In this document: piece by piece, positions 50,913 to 59,650 of the stretch | Layout: the number at the start of each line of letters is the position of its first letter | Numbering within the stretch: the first letter of the stretch is position 1 | Source: Halosimplex halobium | Lineage (GTDB): Archaea; Halobacteriota; Halobacteria; Halobacteriales; Haloarculaceae | Direction: 5' to 3' | Length of the DNA: 64,000 nt | Assembly: GCF_051414055.1 (NCBI RefSeq) | Contig: NZ_JBLKNX010000001.1 | Span: 433,413 to 497,412, forward strand | The notes under the pieces: generated by a model | Told to the model about the DNA's origin: nothing | What the model saw: only the letters and a program-made list of their open reading frames with translations | The model's database searches: none | Translations under genes and position numbers: made by a program

Positions 50913-52655
50913 CTACTCCAGGAGCAGCAGCGTCGGGTCCTCGAGGTACTCCTTGAGGGTGTTGACGAACCGCGCGGCGTCGGCGCCGTCGATCACCCGG
51001 TGGTCGACCGACAGCGACAGCGTCAGCACGTCCCGCGCCACGACCTCGCCGTCCACGGCCATCGGTCGCTCCTCGATGGCACCGAGCCCCAGGATCGCGG
51101 TCTCGGGGTAGTTGATGATCGGCGTGGCGTACTCGCCGCCGATGGCGCCGAAGTTGGTGATCGTGAACGTGCCGCCCTGCATCTCCTCGCGGGCGATCGA
51201 CCGCTCGCGGGCCTTCGCGACGAGTTCGTTCGTCTCCGAGGCCAGCCGCAGCAGGCCCTTCTCGTCGACATCGTCGACGACTGGGACCATCAGCCCCGCG
51301 TCGGTCGCGGTCGCGACGCCGACGTTCCGGTCGCCCCTGAAGACGATCTCCTCGTTGTCCTCGTCGAGTTGCGTGTTGAGCACCGGGTGCTCGTCCAGCG
51401 CGGCGGCGACCGCCTTCATGACGAACGGGACGTAGGTGAGCTTCACGCCCTGCTCGTCGGCCCGTTCCTTGAGCTTCTCGCGTGTCTCCACGAGCGCGGT
51501 GGCGTCGACCTTGTCGTGGTGAGTGACGTGGGGCGCGGTGAACTTCGCGCGCTCCATCGCCTGGCCGATGGTCTTGCGGACGCCCTTGTAGGGCTCGCGG
51601 CGGTCGCCCTCCGCCGCGTCGACCGTCCGCGCGGCGTCGCGCTCGGCCGCCCCCGCCGGTTCAGCGCCCGCGGCGGGTTCGGCCCCGGTATCACCGGCGC
51701 TCTCGGCGCTCGCGAGCGCCTCGGCGTCGGCCTCCTGGGCCTGTCGCTGGGCCTCGGCGTACTCGCGAACGGCGGCCTCGTCGACGAACGCCTGGCCGTC
51801 GCGCACCTCGTCGGTCGGCACGTCGTCGATGGCGACGCCCAGCTCGTCGGCGACCTTCCGGGTGGCCGGCGCGGCCAGCGTCCGCTCGCGCCCCGCGGCC
51901 TCGACGGAAGTCGCCCCGGCTGCACGCGAGGCGGCCGCGCCCCCCTCGTCGCTCCCGGTTCCGTCACCGCTCTCGCCGTCGTCGACGCGGGAGACCGCCG
52001 ACTTCAGCCCGTCGCCGCCGCTCGACTTGCCGTCGCCGGACTCGCCGTCGTCGATCCGCGAGACGGCGGACTTGAGCTGTTTACCGTCGTCGCTTTCGCC
52101 CGCTTCGCTCCCGGCGGCGCCCCCTTCGGTGCCGCCCGCGTCGCCCTCGGCGGCGCGCACGTCGGCTTCGGTGACCCGGCCGCCGGGGCCGGCGCCGTCG
52201 ACTGCGGCGATGTCTACGCCGAGTTCACGGGCGAGCCGCCGCGCGCTCGGCGCGGCGAAGACGCGCCCGCCCTTGCCGTTGACCGACGACTCCGCGGTCT
52301 CGGCGGCTGCGCCCCCGGACTCACCCGACGACTCCGGGGCGGTCGCCCCCGCGTCAGTCGCCTCGCCGGCCGACTCGCCGTCGTCCGCTTCGGCCGCTGT
52401 CTCCGCCGATTCCTCGCCTTCGACATCGAAGGTGATGATGACCTCGCCGACGGGGACCACGTCGCCCGGCTCGGCGAGCAGCTCGCGGACGGTGCCGTTC
52501 ACCGGGGCGGGCACGTCGACGACGGCCTTGTCGGTCTCGACCTCGGCGACGACCTGGTCCTCCGTGACCTGGTCGCCGGGTTCGACGTGCCACTCCAGCA
52601 GTTCGCCCTCGGCGACGCCCTCTCCCACGTCGGGGAGCTTGAACTCGCGGACCAT
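50913..52655 (-). CDS. pdhC: dihydrolipoyl acyltransferase (E2) of the pyruvate dehydrogenase-type complex
   Basis: A 580-residue E2 core. Residues 1-80 are a lipoyl domain with the lipoylated Lys43 in VETDKAVVD. Two peripheral subunit-binding modules are visible: FAAPSARRLARELGVDIAAVDGAG with GGRVTEADV, and LAAPATRKVADELGVAIDDVP. They are separated by a Ser/Gly/Asp linker containing a duplicated KSAVSR-(I/V)-DDGESGDG unit. The C-terminal catalytic domain has YVPFVMKAVAAAL, FTITNFGAIGG and the active-site DHRVIDGADAARF. The gene starts three bases after pdhB and is convergent with the DUF5615 gene. Confidence 0.94.
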   Translation of the reverse strand: MVREFKLPDVGEGVAEGELLEWHVEPGDQVTEDQVVAEVETDKAVVDVPAPVNGTVRELLAEPGDVVPVGEVIITFDVEGEESAETAAEADDGESAGEATDAGATAPESSGESGGAAAETAESSVNGKGGRVFAAPSARRLARELGVDIAAVDGAGPGGRVTEADVRAAEGDAGGTEGGAAGSEAGESDDGKQLKSAVSRIDDGESGDGKSSGGDGLKSAVSRVDDGESGDGTGSDEGGAAASRAAGATSVEAAGRERTLAAPATRKVADELGVAIDDVPTDEVRDGQAFVDEAAVREYAEAQRQAQEADAEALASAESAGDTGAEPAAGAEPAGAAERDAARTVDAAEGDRREPYKGVRKTIGQAMERAKFTAPHVTHHDKVDATALVETREKLKERADEQGVKLTYVPFVMKAVAAALDEHPVLNTQLDEDNEEIVFRGDRNVGVATATDAGLMVPVVDDVDEKGLLRLASETNELVAKARERSIAREEMQGGTFTITNFGAIGGEYATPIINYPETAILGLGAIEERPMAVDGEVVARDVLTLSLSVDHRVIDGADAARFVNTLKEYLEDPTLLLLE

Positions 52656-52658
52656 GGC

Positions 52659-53690
52659 TCAGAACTCGACGGCGTCCCTGATGCCGTCTTCGATGCGCTC
52701 GGGCTCGGGCAGGTAGTAGTCCTCCAGCGCGTACAGCGGATAGGGCACGTCGAACCCCGTGATCCGCTCGACCGGCGCCTCCTGGTAGAGCAGCGCCTCC
52801 TCCTGGATGGTCGCGGTGATCTCGCCGGCGAGCCCGCCCGTCTTCGGTGCCTCGTGGACCACCGCGGCCCGGCCGGTCTTCTTGAACGACTCGACGATGG
52901 TCTCCTCGTCCAGCGGCGAGAGCGTCCGCAGGTCCACGACTTCCACGTCGACCTCCCCGCCCAGGTTCTCCGCGGCCTCCATCGTCGGGCGAGTCATCGC
53001 GCCCCAGGTGTAGACGGAGATGTCCGACCCCTCCCGGCGGACGGCGGCCTCGCCGAGCGGCACGGTGTAGTCGCCCGCGGGCACGTCCTCGCGGAACGCC
53101 CGGTAGATCAGTTTCGGTTCGAGGAAGATCACCGGGTCGGGGTCCCGGATGGCCGAGGCGAGCAGCCCCTTCGTGTCGTAGGGCGTGCTCGGGATGACGA
53201 CCTTCAGGCCCGGCTCGTGGACGAAGAAGGCCTCCTTCGACTCGGAGTGGTGCTCGGGGGCGCGGATGCCGCCGCCGTAGGGCGCCCGGACGACGAGCGG
53301 GCAGGTGAACTCCCCGCGCGAGCGGGTCCGCAGGCGGGCGGCGTGGGAGACGATCTGGTCGAATGCGGGGTAGATGAACCCCATGAACTGGATCTCGGGC
53401 ACCGGGCGCAGCCCGTAGGCGGCCATGCCGATTGCGGTGCCGACGATGCCCGACTCGGCCAGCGGCGTGTCGATCACGCGGTCCTCGCCGAACTCGTCGA
53501 GCAGGCCCTCGGTGGCGCGGAAGACGCCGCCGTTCTCGGCCACGTCCTCGCCCATCACGAGCACGCGGTCGTCGCGGGCCATCTCCGTCGCCAGCCCGTC
53601 GCGGACCGCCTGGACCAGCGTCAGGCTCTCCGTCTCGCCGTTCGATGCGTCGCCGTCGGTCTCACTCTGGGTGTCGGTGGTCTCGCTCAT
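52659..53690 (-). CDS. pdhB: pyruvate/2-oxoacid dehydrogenase E1 component, beta subunit
   Basis: A 343-residue E1 beta subunit. LTLVQAVRDGLATEMARDDRVL, VMGEDVAENGGVFRATEGL, DTPLAESGIVGTAIGMAAYG and PYGGGIRAPEHHSESKEAFF match the thiamine diphosphate-binding transketolase-like beta chain; the C-terminal transketolase domain follows. An acidic N-terminal tail is haloarchaeal. ATG 53688-53690 lies two bases after pdhA. Haloarchaeal E1 may act on pyruvate or branched-chain 2-oxoacids; the substrate is inferred from synteny. Confidence 0.93.
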   Translation of the reverse strand: MSETTDTQSETDGDASNGETESLTLVQAVRDGLATEMARDDRVLVMGEDVAENGGVFRATEGLLDEFGEDRVIDTPLAESGIVGTAIGMAAYGLRPVPEIQFMGFIYPAFDQIVSHAARLRTRSRGEFTCPLVVRAPYGGGIRAPEHHSESKEAFFVHEPGLKVVIPSTPYDTKGLLASAIRDPDPVIFLEPKLIYRAFREDVPAGDYTVPLGEAAVRREGSDISVYTWGAMTRPTMEAAENLGGEVDVEVVDLRTLSPLDEETIVESFKKTGRAAVVHEAPKTGGLAGEITATIQEEALLYQEAPVERITGFDVPYPLYALEDYYLPEPERIEDGIRDAVEF

Positions 53691-53692
53691 GG

Positions 53693-54796
53693 TCACTCCA
53701 GCAGGGCTTCGTCGCCGTGTCGTTCGCGCAGCCGCCGCAGGTACGCGAGCTGTTCGTCCAGCCGGTCGGGCATCCCCTCGTAGACGTGCGCGAACAGCTC
53801 CTCGGGGTCGGGCCGCTTGACCGACTCCGCCGCCGAGATGGCGTCGGCCACCTCGTCCTCGATATCGGCCTGGATGGCCTCGACGCGCTCGTCGTCGAGG
53901 ATCCCCCGCTCGCGGAGGAACGTCTCCATCCTCGGGATGGGGTCTTTCGCCCGCCACTCCTCGACTTCCTCGTCGTCGCGGTAGACGGAGGGGTCGTCGG
54001 CCGTCGTGTGGGCGCCGAAGCGGTACTGTACCGCCTCGACGAGCGTGGGCCGCAGCTCGTCGGGGTTGGGGTGTCTGGCCTTCTCGACGGCGGCCTTCGT
54101 CACCTGGTACACGGCGAGAGGGTCCATCCCGTCGACCTGGACGCCCTCGAAGCCGTAGGCGTCGGCCTTCTGTGCGAGCGTCTCGCTGGCGGTCTGGCGC
54201 TCCCGCGGGACCGAGATGGCCCACTGGTTGTTGTTGCAGAAGAACACCGCGGGCACGTCGAACACGCCGGCGAAGTTGAGCCCCTCGTGGAAGTCCCCCT
54301 CCGAGGTGGCCCCGTCGCCGAAGTAACAGAGGAAGACCGTGTCCTCGTCCTGCAGTTTCGACGCCCACGCCGCCCCCGTCGCGTGGGGGATCTGCGTGGC
54401 GATGGGCACCGCCACCGAGAAGATGTTCTCCTCGTCGCGGACGTTGCCCTCCTCGTGACCCATCCAGTACAGCAGGGTCTGCTTCAGCGACAGCCCCCTG
54501 TGGACCATTGCGGCGTGCTCGCGGTAGCTCGGGAACAGCCAGTCGCCGTCGGCCAGCGCGTGGACGCTGCCGATCTGGGCGCCCTCCTGGCCGGACAGGG
54601 GCGGGTAGGTGCCCATCCGCCCCTGGCGCTGGAGGCTCACCGCCCGCTGGTCGAAGTGCCTGGCGAGTTTCATCTCCCGGTACATCTCGACGAGGCGCTC
54701 CTCCGACAGGTCCGGGACGGTCGCCCCCTCCCGTACCTGGCCGTCCTCGTCGAGGACCTGGACCCGGTCCTCCGGGTCGCGCTGTAGAGTACTCAC
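53693..54796 (-). CDS. pdhA: pyruvate/2-oxoacid dehydrogenase E1 component, alpha subunit
   Basis: A 367-residue TPP-dependent E1 alpha subunit. The motif GDGATSEGDFHEGLN with FFCNNNQWAIS is the GDG...NN thiamine diphosphate-binding site, and FPSYREHAAMVHRGLSL and YRFGAHTTADDPSVYRD (phosphorylation-loop region) are also as in the family. It leads the pdhA-pdhB-pdhC operon. The organism would use this complex alongside or instead of the pyruvate:ferredoxin oxidoreductase usual in haloarchaea; a role with branched-chain 2-oxoacids is possible. Confidence 0.93.
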   Translation of the reverse strand: MSTLQRDPEDRVQVLDEDGQVREGATVPDLSEERLVEMYREMKLARHFDQRAVSLQRQGRMGTYPPLSGQEGAQIGSVHALADGDWLFPSYREHAAMVHRGLSLKQTLLYWMGHEEGNVRDEENIFSVAVPIATQIPHATGAAWASKLQDEDTVFLCYFGDGATSEGDFHEGLNFAGVFDVPAVFFCNNNQWAISVPRERQTASETLAQKADAYGFEGVQVDGMDPLAVYQVTKAAVEKARHPNPDELRPTLVEAVQYRFGAHTTADDPSVYRDDEEVEEWRAKDPIPRMETFLRERGILDDERVEAIQADIEDEVADAISAAESVKRPDPEELFAHVYEGMPDRLDEQLAYLRRLRERHGDEALLE

Positions 54797-55188
54797 GAAA
54801 ACTCCCTCCTCGGGAACATACCCGAGCCAACGGGGGCTGTCGGCTTAAGGATTTTCGTAAATAGCTTTCGCTGTGGTCCATTCTTGCCGGTCGTGGTGGG
54901 CGAAACGGGCCGATCGGGTCCGATATCCCGACGATTTCCGCGTCCGAAACGGGCTGAAGCTGGGCATTCGTCCAGGCGGATGGGCCTGCCTTCGTGGGCA
55001 CGCCGGTCCCTCGAGGAGCTTCCGCGCCGCTTGCCCGACCGTCGGTGACGTTGCGAGTCCGTCGGGCTATGACTGCTCAATAGGTGTGGGATCGTCTACC
55101 GGGTTGACATCTCGGTATCGAACGCTCTGTCCGGCGATAGAGGGCTCATACCAGCGGTTAAGGGTCGAGTCAGTGGATCACCGCTCGT
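54797..55188. other. intergenic region between divergent pdhA and ECF operons
   Basis: No coding frame supported. A GGTTAAG element at 55156-55162 lies about 30 bases before ATG 55189 and may be the ECF promoter; an AT-rich stretch near 54845-54870 may serve pdhA. No riboswitch fold was recognised. Confidence 0.4.
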
Positions 55189-56052
55189 ATGGCAACGACC
55201 GCATCCACGGAGTCAGGTGGAGTGTTCAGTTTCGACCACAGGGACATGATGGTGTTCATCCTCGTCATGTCGCTGCACGGTCTGCAGAGCATGATCACGG
55301 AGCTGCTGCCGGAGTTCTCGGTGGGCGGCCTCGGCGTCTCGATCGGACCGTTCTGGTTCGTCGCGATGTCGGTCGTCCTCCTGTTCCGGTCGTTCTGGGC
55401 GTGTCTCGCGATCCCGGTCGGCGGGATCGTCTTCGGCGAGATCCTCATCGGCGACTTCAGCGCGCTGGGCGCCGTCGAGGGGCTCGTCGTCATCACGGCG
55501 TCCTGGTTCTTCGCGATGTCGCTGATCACCGACCCGGCCGATGTGAAACAGATCGCGGCGGTCGGCTTCCTCGCGAAGGCGATGGAGGAGACCGCCGCGT
55601 GGTTCATCGACGTGGGGAAGTTCTACGTCGGCGTCGAGGAACTGGAGGCCATCTCCTGGCTCCCCGAGACGGTGTGGGCGACCGAGGGGATGGGCGCGTT
55701 CATCCAGATCATCGTCGCCGGCATCGTCTTCGGTGCGATCCCGACGCTGTTCCTCTACCCGCGGCTGCGCGGGAAGATCGAGCCGCTGCTGGGGATGCGT
55801 TCCGTCGAGGGCCGCGACGGACCGATGTTCACGCGCTCGTCGCTGAAGCGGCTCGCCGCGTGGGTGGGGCTGCTGCCCGTGGCGTTCGCCGTCGAGACGC
55901 TCAGCGAGACCAGCGGCGGCCTCATCACGTTCACGCCGCAGTTCGTCGAGACCTACGGCCAGACGTTCCTGTTCGTGCCGATCGCCGCCGCGGCCCTGAT
56001 CGCGTTCGGCCTCGTCGCCTACCGCCAGCGCAAGGTCGAGGGCGGAGTGTAA
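55189..56052 (+). CDS. ECF transporter substrate-specific (S) component-like membrane protein
   Basis: A 287-residue protein with about eight hydrophobic segments, including FWFVAMSVVLLFRSFWACLAI and LVVITASWFFAMSLI. By position directly upstream of the ATPase and T components it is most likely the substrate-binding component. Acidic loop residues LPETVWATEG and a DVGKFYVGVEEL segment are notable. The vitamin or metal it carries cannot be read from sequence. The next gene starts 18 bases downstream. Confidence 0.65.
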   Translation: MATTASTESGGVFSFDHRDMMVFILVMSLHGLQSMITELLPEFSVGGLGVSIGPFWFVAMSVVLLFRSFWACLAIPVGGIVFGEILIGDFSALGAVEGLVVITASWFFAMSLITDPADVKQIAAVGFLAKAMEETAAWFIDVGKFYVGVEELEAISWLPETVWATEGMGAFIQIIVAGIVFGAIPTLFLYPRLRGKIEPLLGMRSVEGRDGPMFTRSSLKRLAAWVGLLPVAFAVETLSETSGGLITFTPQFVETYGQTFLFVPIAAAALIAFGLVAYRQRKVEGGV

Positions 56053-56070
56053 CCCGACGGTCCCTCTTTT

Positions 56071-57876
56071 ATGAGTTCATCAGACATCGTCGTCGAGGAT
56101 CTGACGTTCCAGTATCCCGGGGGCGACGAGCCGGTGTTGCGCGACGCGAACCTGCGGATCGAGCCGGGCGAGTTCACGGCCGTCGTCGGCGGCAACGGCA
56201 GCGGCAAGACCACGCTGTGCAAGACGTTCAACGGGCTCATTCCTCACTTCTTCGAGGGCCGGTTCGAGGGCCGAGTGTCCGTCACCGGCACGGACACCCG
56301 CGAGTCGGACGTGGCGGACCTCTCCCGGACGGTGGGGTACGTCTTCCAGGACTTCGAGAACCAGCTCGTCCAGGAGACTGTGCGCGACGACGTGGAGTTC
56401 GCCCCGCTGAACTACGGCCTCGACGATTACGCCGAGCGGGCGACTCGCGCGCTGGAACTGGTGGGGCTCGACCACCTGGCGGACCGCTTCGTCTGGGAGC
56501 TGTCCGGGGGGCAGCAACACCTCGTCGCCCTCGCGGGCGTGCTCGCGATGGACCCCGAGTTCGTCTTCGTCGACGAGCCCGCCGCGCAGCTTGACCCCCA
56601 GAACGCCCGCGAGACCTACGACCAGCTCCGGCGACTCCACGAGGACCACGACAAGACGGTGATCGTCATCGAGCACCACTCGGAGTTCATCGCCGACTAC
56701 TGCGAGGAGATGGTCCTCGTGTCCGACGGCGGCGTCGCCTGGAAGGAGCCGGTCGAGGTCGGCCTCAACAGACTGGACGACATGGCGGCCCACGACATCC
56801 ACCCGCCGCAGGTCACGGGGATCGCCGCCGACCTGCCCGGCGACGCGGGCCAGCTGTCCGACGGGCGCTACCCCGTCACCGTCGGCGAGGCGACCGACGC
56901 GTTCCCGTCGGTCGGCCGCGGTGAGCGACCGCCGGCGGCGGACGGCGGCGGGCGGGCCGAGCGACGGGCGTCGGCCACCGAGGGGACCGGGGCCGGCCGC
57001 GACGACACCGACGCCCCCCTGGTCACGCTCGACGGGGTCGGCCACGGCTACCCGACGCTCCGCGAGGGGTACAACCGCGTCCTCGACGGCGTCGATCTGG
57101 ACCTCTACGCGGGCGACCGGGTGGCGCTGGTCGGCGCCAACGGCGCCGGCAAGTCGACGCTGTTGCGGCTGATCACCGGCCTCGAATCCCCCGACGAGGG
57201 AACCGTGACGGTCCTGGGGAAGGACACGAGCGAGACGCTACCGGAGACACTGGCCGACGACACCGTCTACATCCACCAGAACCCCGAGGAGATGTTCGTC
57301 GAGGACACCGTCCGGAAGGACATCGGCTACTATCTGCGGAACCGCGGCGACCCGAACGTCGACGAGCGCGTCGACGAGATCGTCGACTATCTCGATCTCG
57401 AGGAGTTCGCGGACCGCGACGGACGCCTGTTGAGCCTCGGCCAGCAACGGCGCGCCTCGCTGGGGATCGGCCTCGCGACCGACCCGACGGTCGTCCTGCT
57501 GGACGAGCCGACCGGGAGCCTCGACCTGCAGAGCCGCCGCGAGGTGACCGGGATGCTCCGGAAGGCCGAGAGCCGCGTCGAGACGGTCGTCATCGCCTCC
57601 CACGACCTGCAACTGGTCGCCGGCTGGGCCGACCGGGTCGTCGTCATGGGCGACGGCGAGGTGCTCGCAGACGCCCCGCCGGGCGTCGTCTTCGACGACC
57701 CGGACCTGCTGGCGCGGACCGGCCTGCGCCGCCCGCAGGTCGTCGAACTGAGCGACCGGCTCGGCGTCGACCCGCCCGCGCTGACCGCCGAGGAACTGGT
57801 CGGCCGCCTCTCCGGTGACGAGCCGACCGAGGCCCGCGCCGACGGCGGTCGGGCTCGGGGAGGCGAGCGGCGATGA
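56071..57876 (+). CDS. ECF transporter energising component: two fused ABC ATPase domains
   Basis: A 601-residue protein with two complete ATPase domains. First: Walker A VVGGNGSGKTTLCK, Q-loop FQDFENQLVQ, signature WELSGGQQHLVALAG and Walker B FVFVDEPAAQLD. Second: VGANGAGKSTLLRL, IHQNPEEMFVEDT, signature LLSLGQQRRASLG and VVLLDEPTGSLDL. A Gly/Asp/Arg-rich linker (about 285-325) joins them. The EcfA1-EcfA2 pair is thus fused in one chain. The end overlaps the T-component gene by four bases (ATGA). Confidence 0.92.
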   Translation: MSSSDIVVEDLTFQYPGGDEPVLRDANLRIEPGEFTAVVGGNGSGKTTLCKTFNGLIPHFFEGRFEGRVSVTGTDTRESDVADLSRTVGYVFQDFENQLVQETVRDDVEFAPLNYGLDDYAERATRALELVGLDHLADRFVWELSGGQQHLVALAGVLAMDPEFVFVDEPAAQLDPQNARETYDQLRRLHEDHDKTVIVIEHHSEFIADYCEEMVLVSDGGVAWKEPVEVGLNRLDDMAAHDIHPPQVTGIAADLPGDAGQLSDGRYPVTVGEATDAFPSVGRGERPPAADGGGRAERRASATEGTGAGRDDTDAPLVTLDGVGHGYPTLREGYNRVLDGVDLDLYAGDRVALVGANGAGKSTLLRLITGLESPDEGTVTVLGKDTSETLPETLADDTVYIHQNPEEMFVEDTVRKDIGYYLRNRGDPNVDERVDEIVDYLDLEEFADRDGRLLSLGQQRRASLGIGLATDPTVVLLDEPTGSLDLQSRREVTGMLRKAESRVETVVIASHDLQLVAGWADRVVVMGDGEVLADAPPGVVFDDPDLLARTGLRRPQVVELSDRLGVDPPALTAEELVGRLSGDEPTEARADGGRARGGERR

Positions 57877-58832
57877 GGTACGTCGACGCGGTCACCGACA
57901 TCTCCATCGCGGACATCAAGGTCGACCTGATGCGGACGGCCTACGACAACGACCGCGCGCTGTTGAACACGTTCGACCCGCGGGTGGTCCTGCTGTGGAG
58001 CGTCCTGTTCATGGTCGTGCCGTGGCTGTTCTACGACCCGCTCCCGCTCGCGGTCCTGCTCGGGGCGGCGTTCGTCCTCGCGGCGCTCTCGCAGGTCAGC
58101 AAGTACCTGCTCGCCCTGCTGCTGTTCGGCCAGGTCACGAACATCGGCTTCTTCGTCGTGATGGTCCCGGCGATGGGCGGGGCGATCCGGGCGTTCGGGT
58201 ACCTCGGGGACAACACCGGCCGCGTCACCGAGGCGCTCGCGACGCTCGATCCCGCCGTGTTCGGCGAGATCTGGGCCGTCGCCGCCGGGGCGACCGCCCG
58301 CGGCGTCGACACCGCGCTCACCAGCCAGGAGGTCGGGATCGACGCCGTCGGTGCCGTCGTCCCCTTCTTCCTGAAACTCACCATCATCTCGGTGGTCAGC
58401 CTCGCCGTCTTCTCCGCCATGAGCCCGCGGAAGCTCTCCAAGGGGATGTTACGGCTGGGCGTCCCCCGCCAGCTCACCTTCGCCATCGCCTACGGCTACC
58501 GGATGATGCCGCTGCTCGTCGAGGAGTACCACGCGCTGGTCAACTCCTTCCGCCTGCGGAGCCAGGTGCCCGAGAACACCGGCTTCCTCAAGTGGCGGTA
58601 CTACGCCTATCTGCTGAAGCTGTCGGTGAAGGCGTTCTACCCGCTCATCTTCAACGTCGCCAAGCGCGCCCGGGTCACCGTCGAGGCGATGGAGACCAAG
58701 GGCTTCTCCCGCTCGCTCGGCGACGAGGAGAGCCGCGCCCTCCGGACCGAAGGGATGATGATCCGGACGCGCGATGTCTCGTTCGTCTTCGGGTCGATCC
58801 TCTTCGTCGCGGCCGTCTGGGCGTTCACCTGA
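57873..58832 (+). CDS. ecfT: ECF transporter transmembrane (T) component
   Basis: A 319-residue T component. An N-terminal stretch precedes TM helices (DPRVVLLWSVLFMVVPWLF, LAVLLGAAFVLAALSQ, YLLALLLFGQVTNIGFFVVM). The coupling-helix motifs typical of EcfT are present as GVPRQLTFAIAYGYRMMP and the conserved Ala-Arg-Gly-like segments NVAKRARVTVEAMETKGFSRS. It is translationally coupled to the fused ATPase gene. Confidence 0.9.
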   Translation: MRYVDAVTDISIADIKVDLMRTAYDNDRALLNTFDPRVVLLWSVLFMVVPWLFYDPLPLAVLLGAAFVLAALSQVSKYLLALLLFGQVTNIGFFVVMVPAMGGAIRAFGYLGDNTGRVTEALATLDPAVFGEIWAVAAGATARGVDTALTSQEVGIDAVGAVVPFFLKLTIISVVSLAVFSAMSPRKLSKGMLRLGVPRQLTFAIAYGYRMMPLLVEEYHALVNSFRLRSQVPENTGFLKWRYYAYLLKLSVKAFYPLIFNVAKRARVTVEAMETKGFSRSLGDEESRALRTEGMMIRTRDVSFVFGSILFVAAVWAFT

Positions 58833-58873
58833 CGGTCGCCGACTTTCCGCTCTCCGAAACGTTCCGCGCGAGG

Positions 58874-59650
58874 CTACTGGACGACCGCTGCCGGTTCGAA
58901 CTCGGCCACCGGGATTCCGTACTCGTCGACGACCTCGCGGAGCGCGGGGACGCGGCGCTCGATCTCGGCGGGCGAGTGGCTGTCGGTGCCGAGCACGAAC
59001 CGCACGTCCCGGTCGCGGAAGCAGTCGAGCATCGCGGGGTCCGGGTGTACGCGCCCGAGCGAGTCGTGGACGCGGCCGGCGTTGACCTCGGGGACCGTCT
59101 CCGAGTCGGAAAGCGCCGCGGCGACCCGCTCGTAGTCCTCGCGGCGGGCGTGGCCGCGGAGGGCGCCCATCCGCTCGGGGAGGTCGAGGTGGCCGAGCAC
59201 GTCGAAGAGTCCGGACTCGACGGCCGCGACGACGGCGTCGTAGTAGCGCTCGACGGCGGCCCGCCGTTCCGCCTCGCTCGCGTCGGCGTACTGTGCGGGG
59301 GTAGTGTAATCGAACTCGCCGGCGAAGTGGACGCTCCCGATGGTGTAATCGAAGTCGGCGGCGGCGAGGAACTCCGCGGTCTCCGTCTCCGCGTCGCCGA
59401 CGTAGCTGACTTCGGCGGCGTCGTAGACCGTGAGGCCGGTCCGCGGGCGGAACCGTTCGATCGCCTCGCGGCGGCGCTCGTAGGTCTCGACGAGGCGGTA
59501 GCGCTCCCGGCGGCCGAACTCGTCGTCGACGACGATGCAGTGGTCGGTGAACCCCACGGCGTCCAGGCCCGCCGCCTCCGCCGCGCGGCACATCGCCGGC
59601 AGCGGCGACCCGTCGGAGTAGGTGGTGTGTGCGTGCAGGTCGGCGTACAT
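58874..59650 (-). CDS. PHP domain metal-dependent phosphoesterase
   Basis: A 258-residue PHP protein. Metal-binding motifs seen in order: DLHAHTTYSDGSPLP, GFTDHCIVVDD, IGSVHFAGEFDY, DVLGHLDLPERMG and FVLGTDSHSPAEIE, i.e. the four PHP motifs. The best-known relatives are histidinol phosphatases and phosphoesterases of the PolX/YcdX type. ATG 59648-59650 overlaps the comB stop by one base, so the two are co-translated. Confidence 0.87.
   Translation of the reverse strand: MYADLHAHTTYSDGSPLPAMCRAAEAAGLDAVGFTDHCIVVDDEFGRRERYRLVETYERRREAIERFRPRTGLTVYDAAEVSYVGDAETETAEFLAAADFDYTIGSVHFAGEFDYTTPAQYADASEAERRAAVERYYDAVVAAVESGLFDVLGHLDLPERMGALRGHARREDYERVAAALSDSETVPEVNAGRVHDSLGRVHPDPAMLDCFRDRDVRFVLGTDSHSPAEIERRVPALREVVDEYGIPVAEFEPAAVVQ

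Noticed and set aside
55000..55188. Thiamine riboswitch upstream of the ECF operon
   Set aside because: No conserved TPP aptamer blocks could be found, and such riboswitches are rare in haloarchaea.
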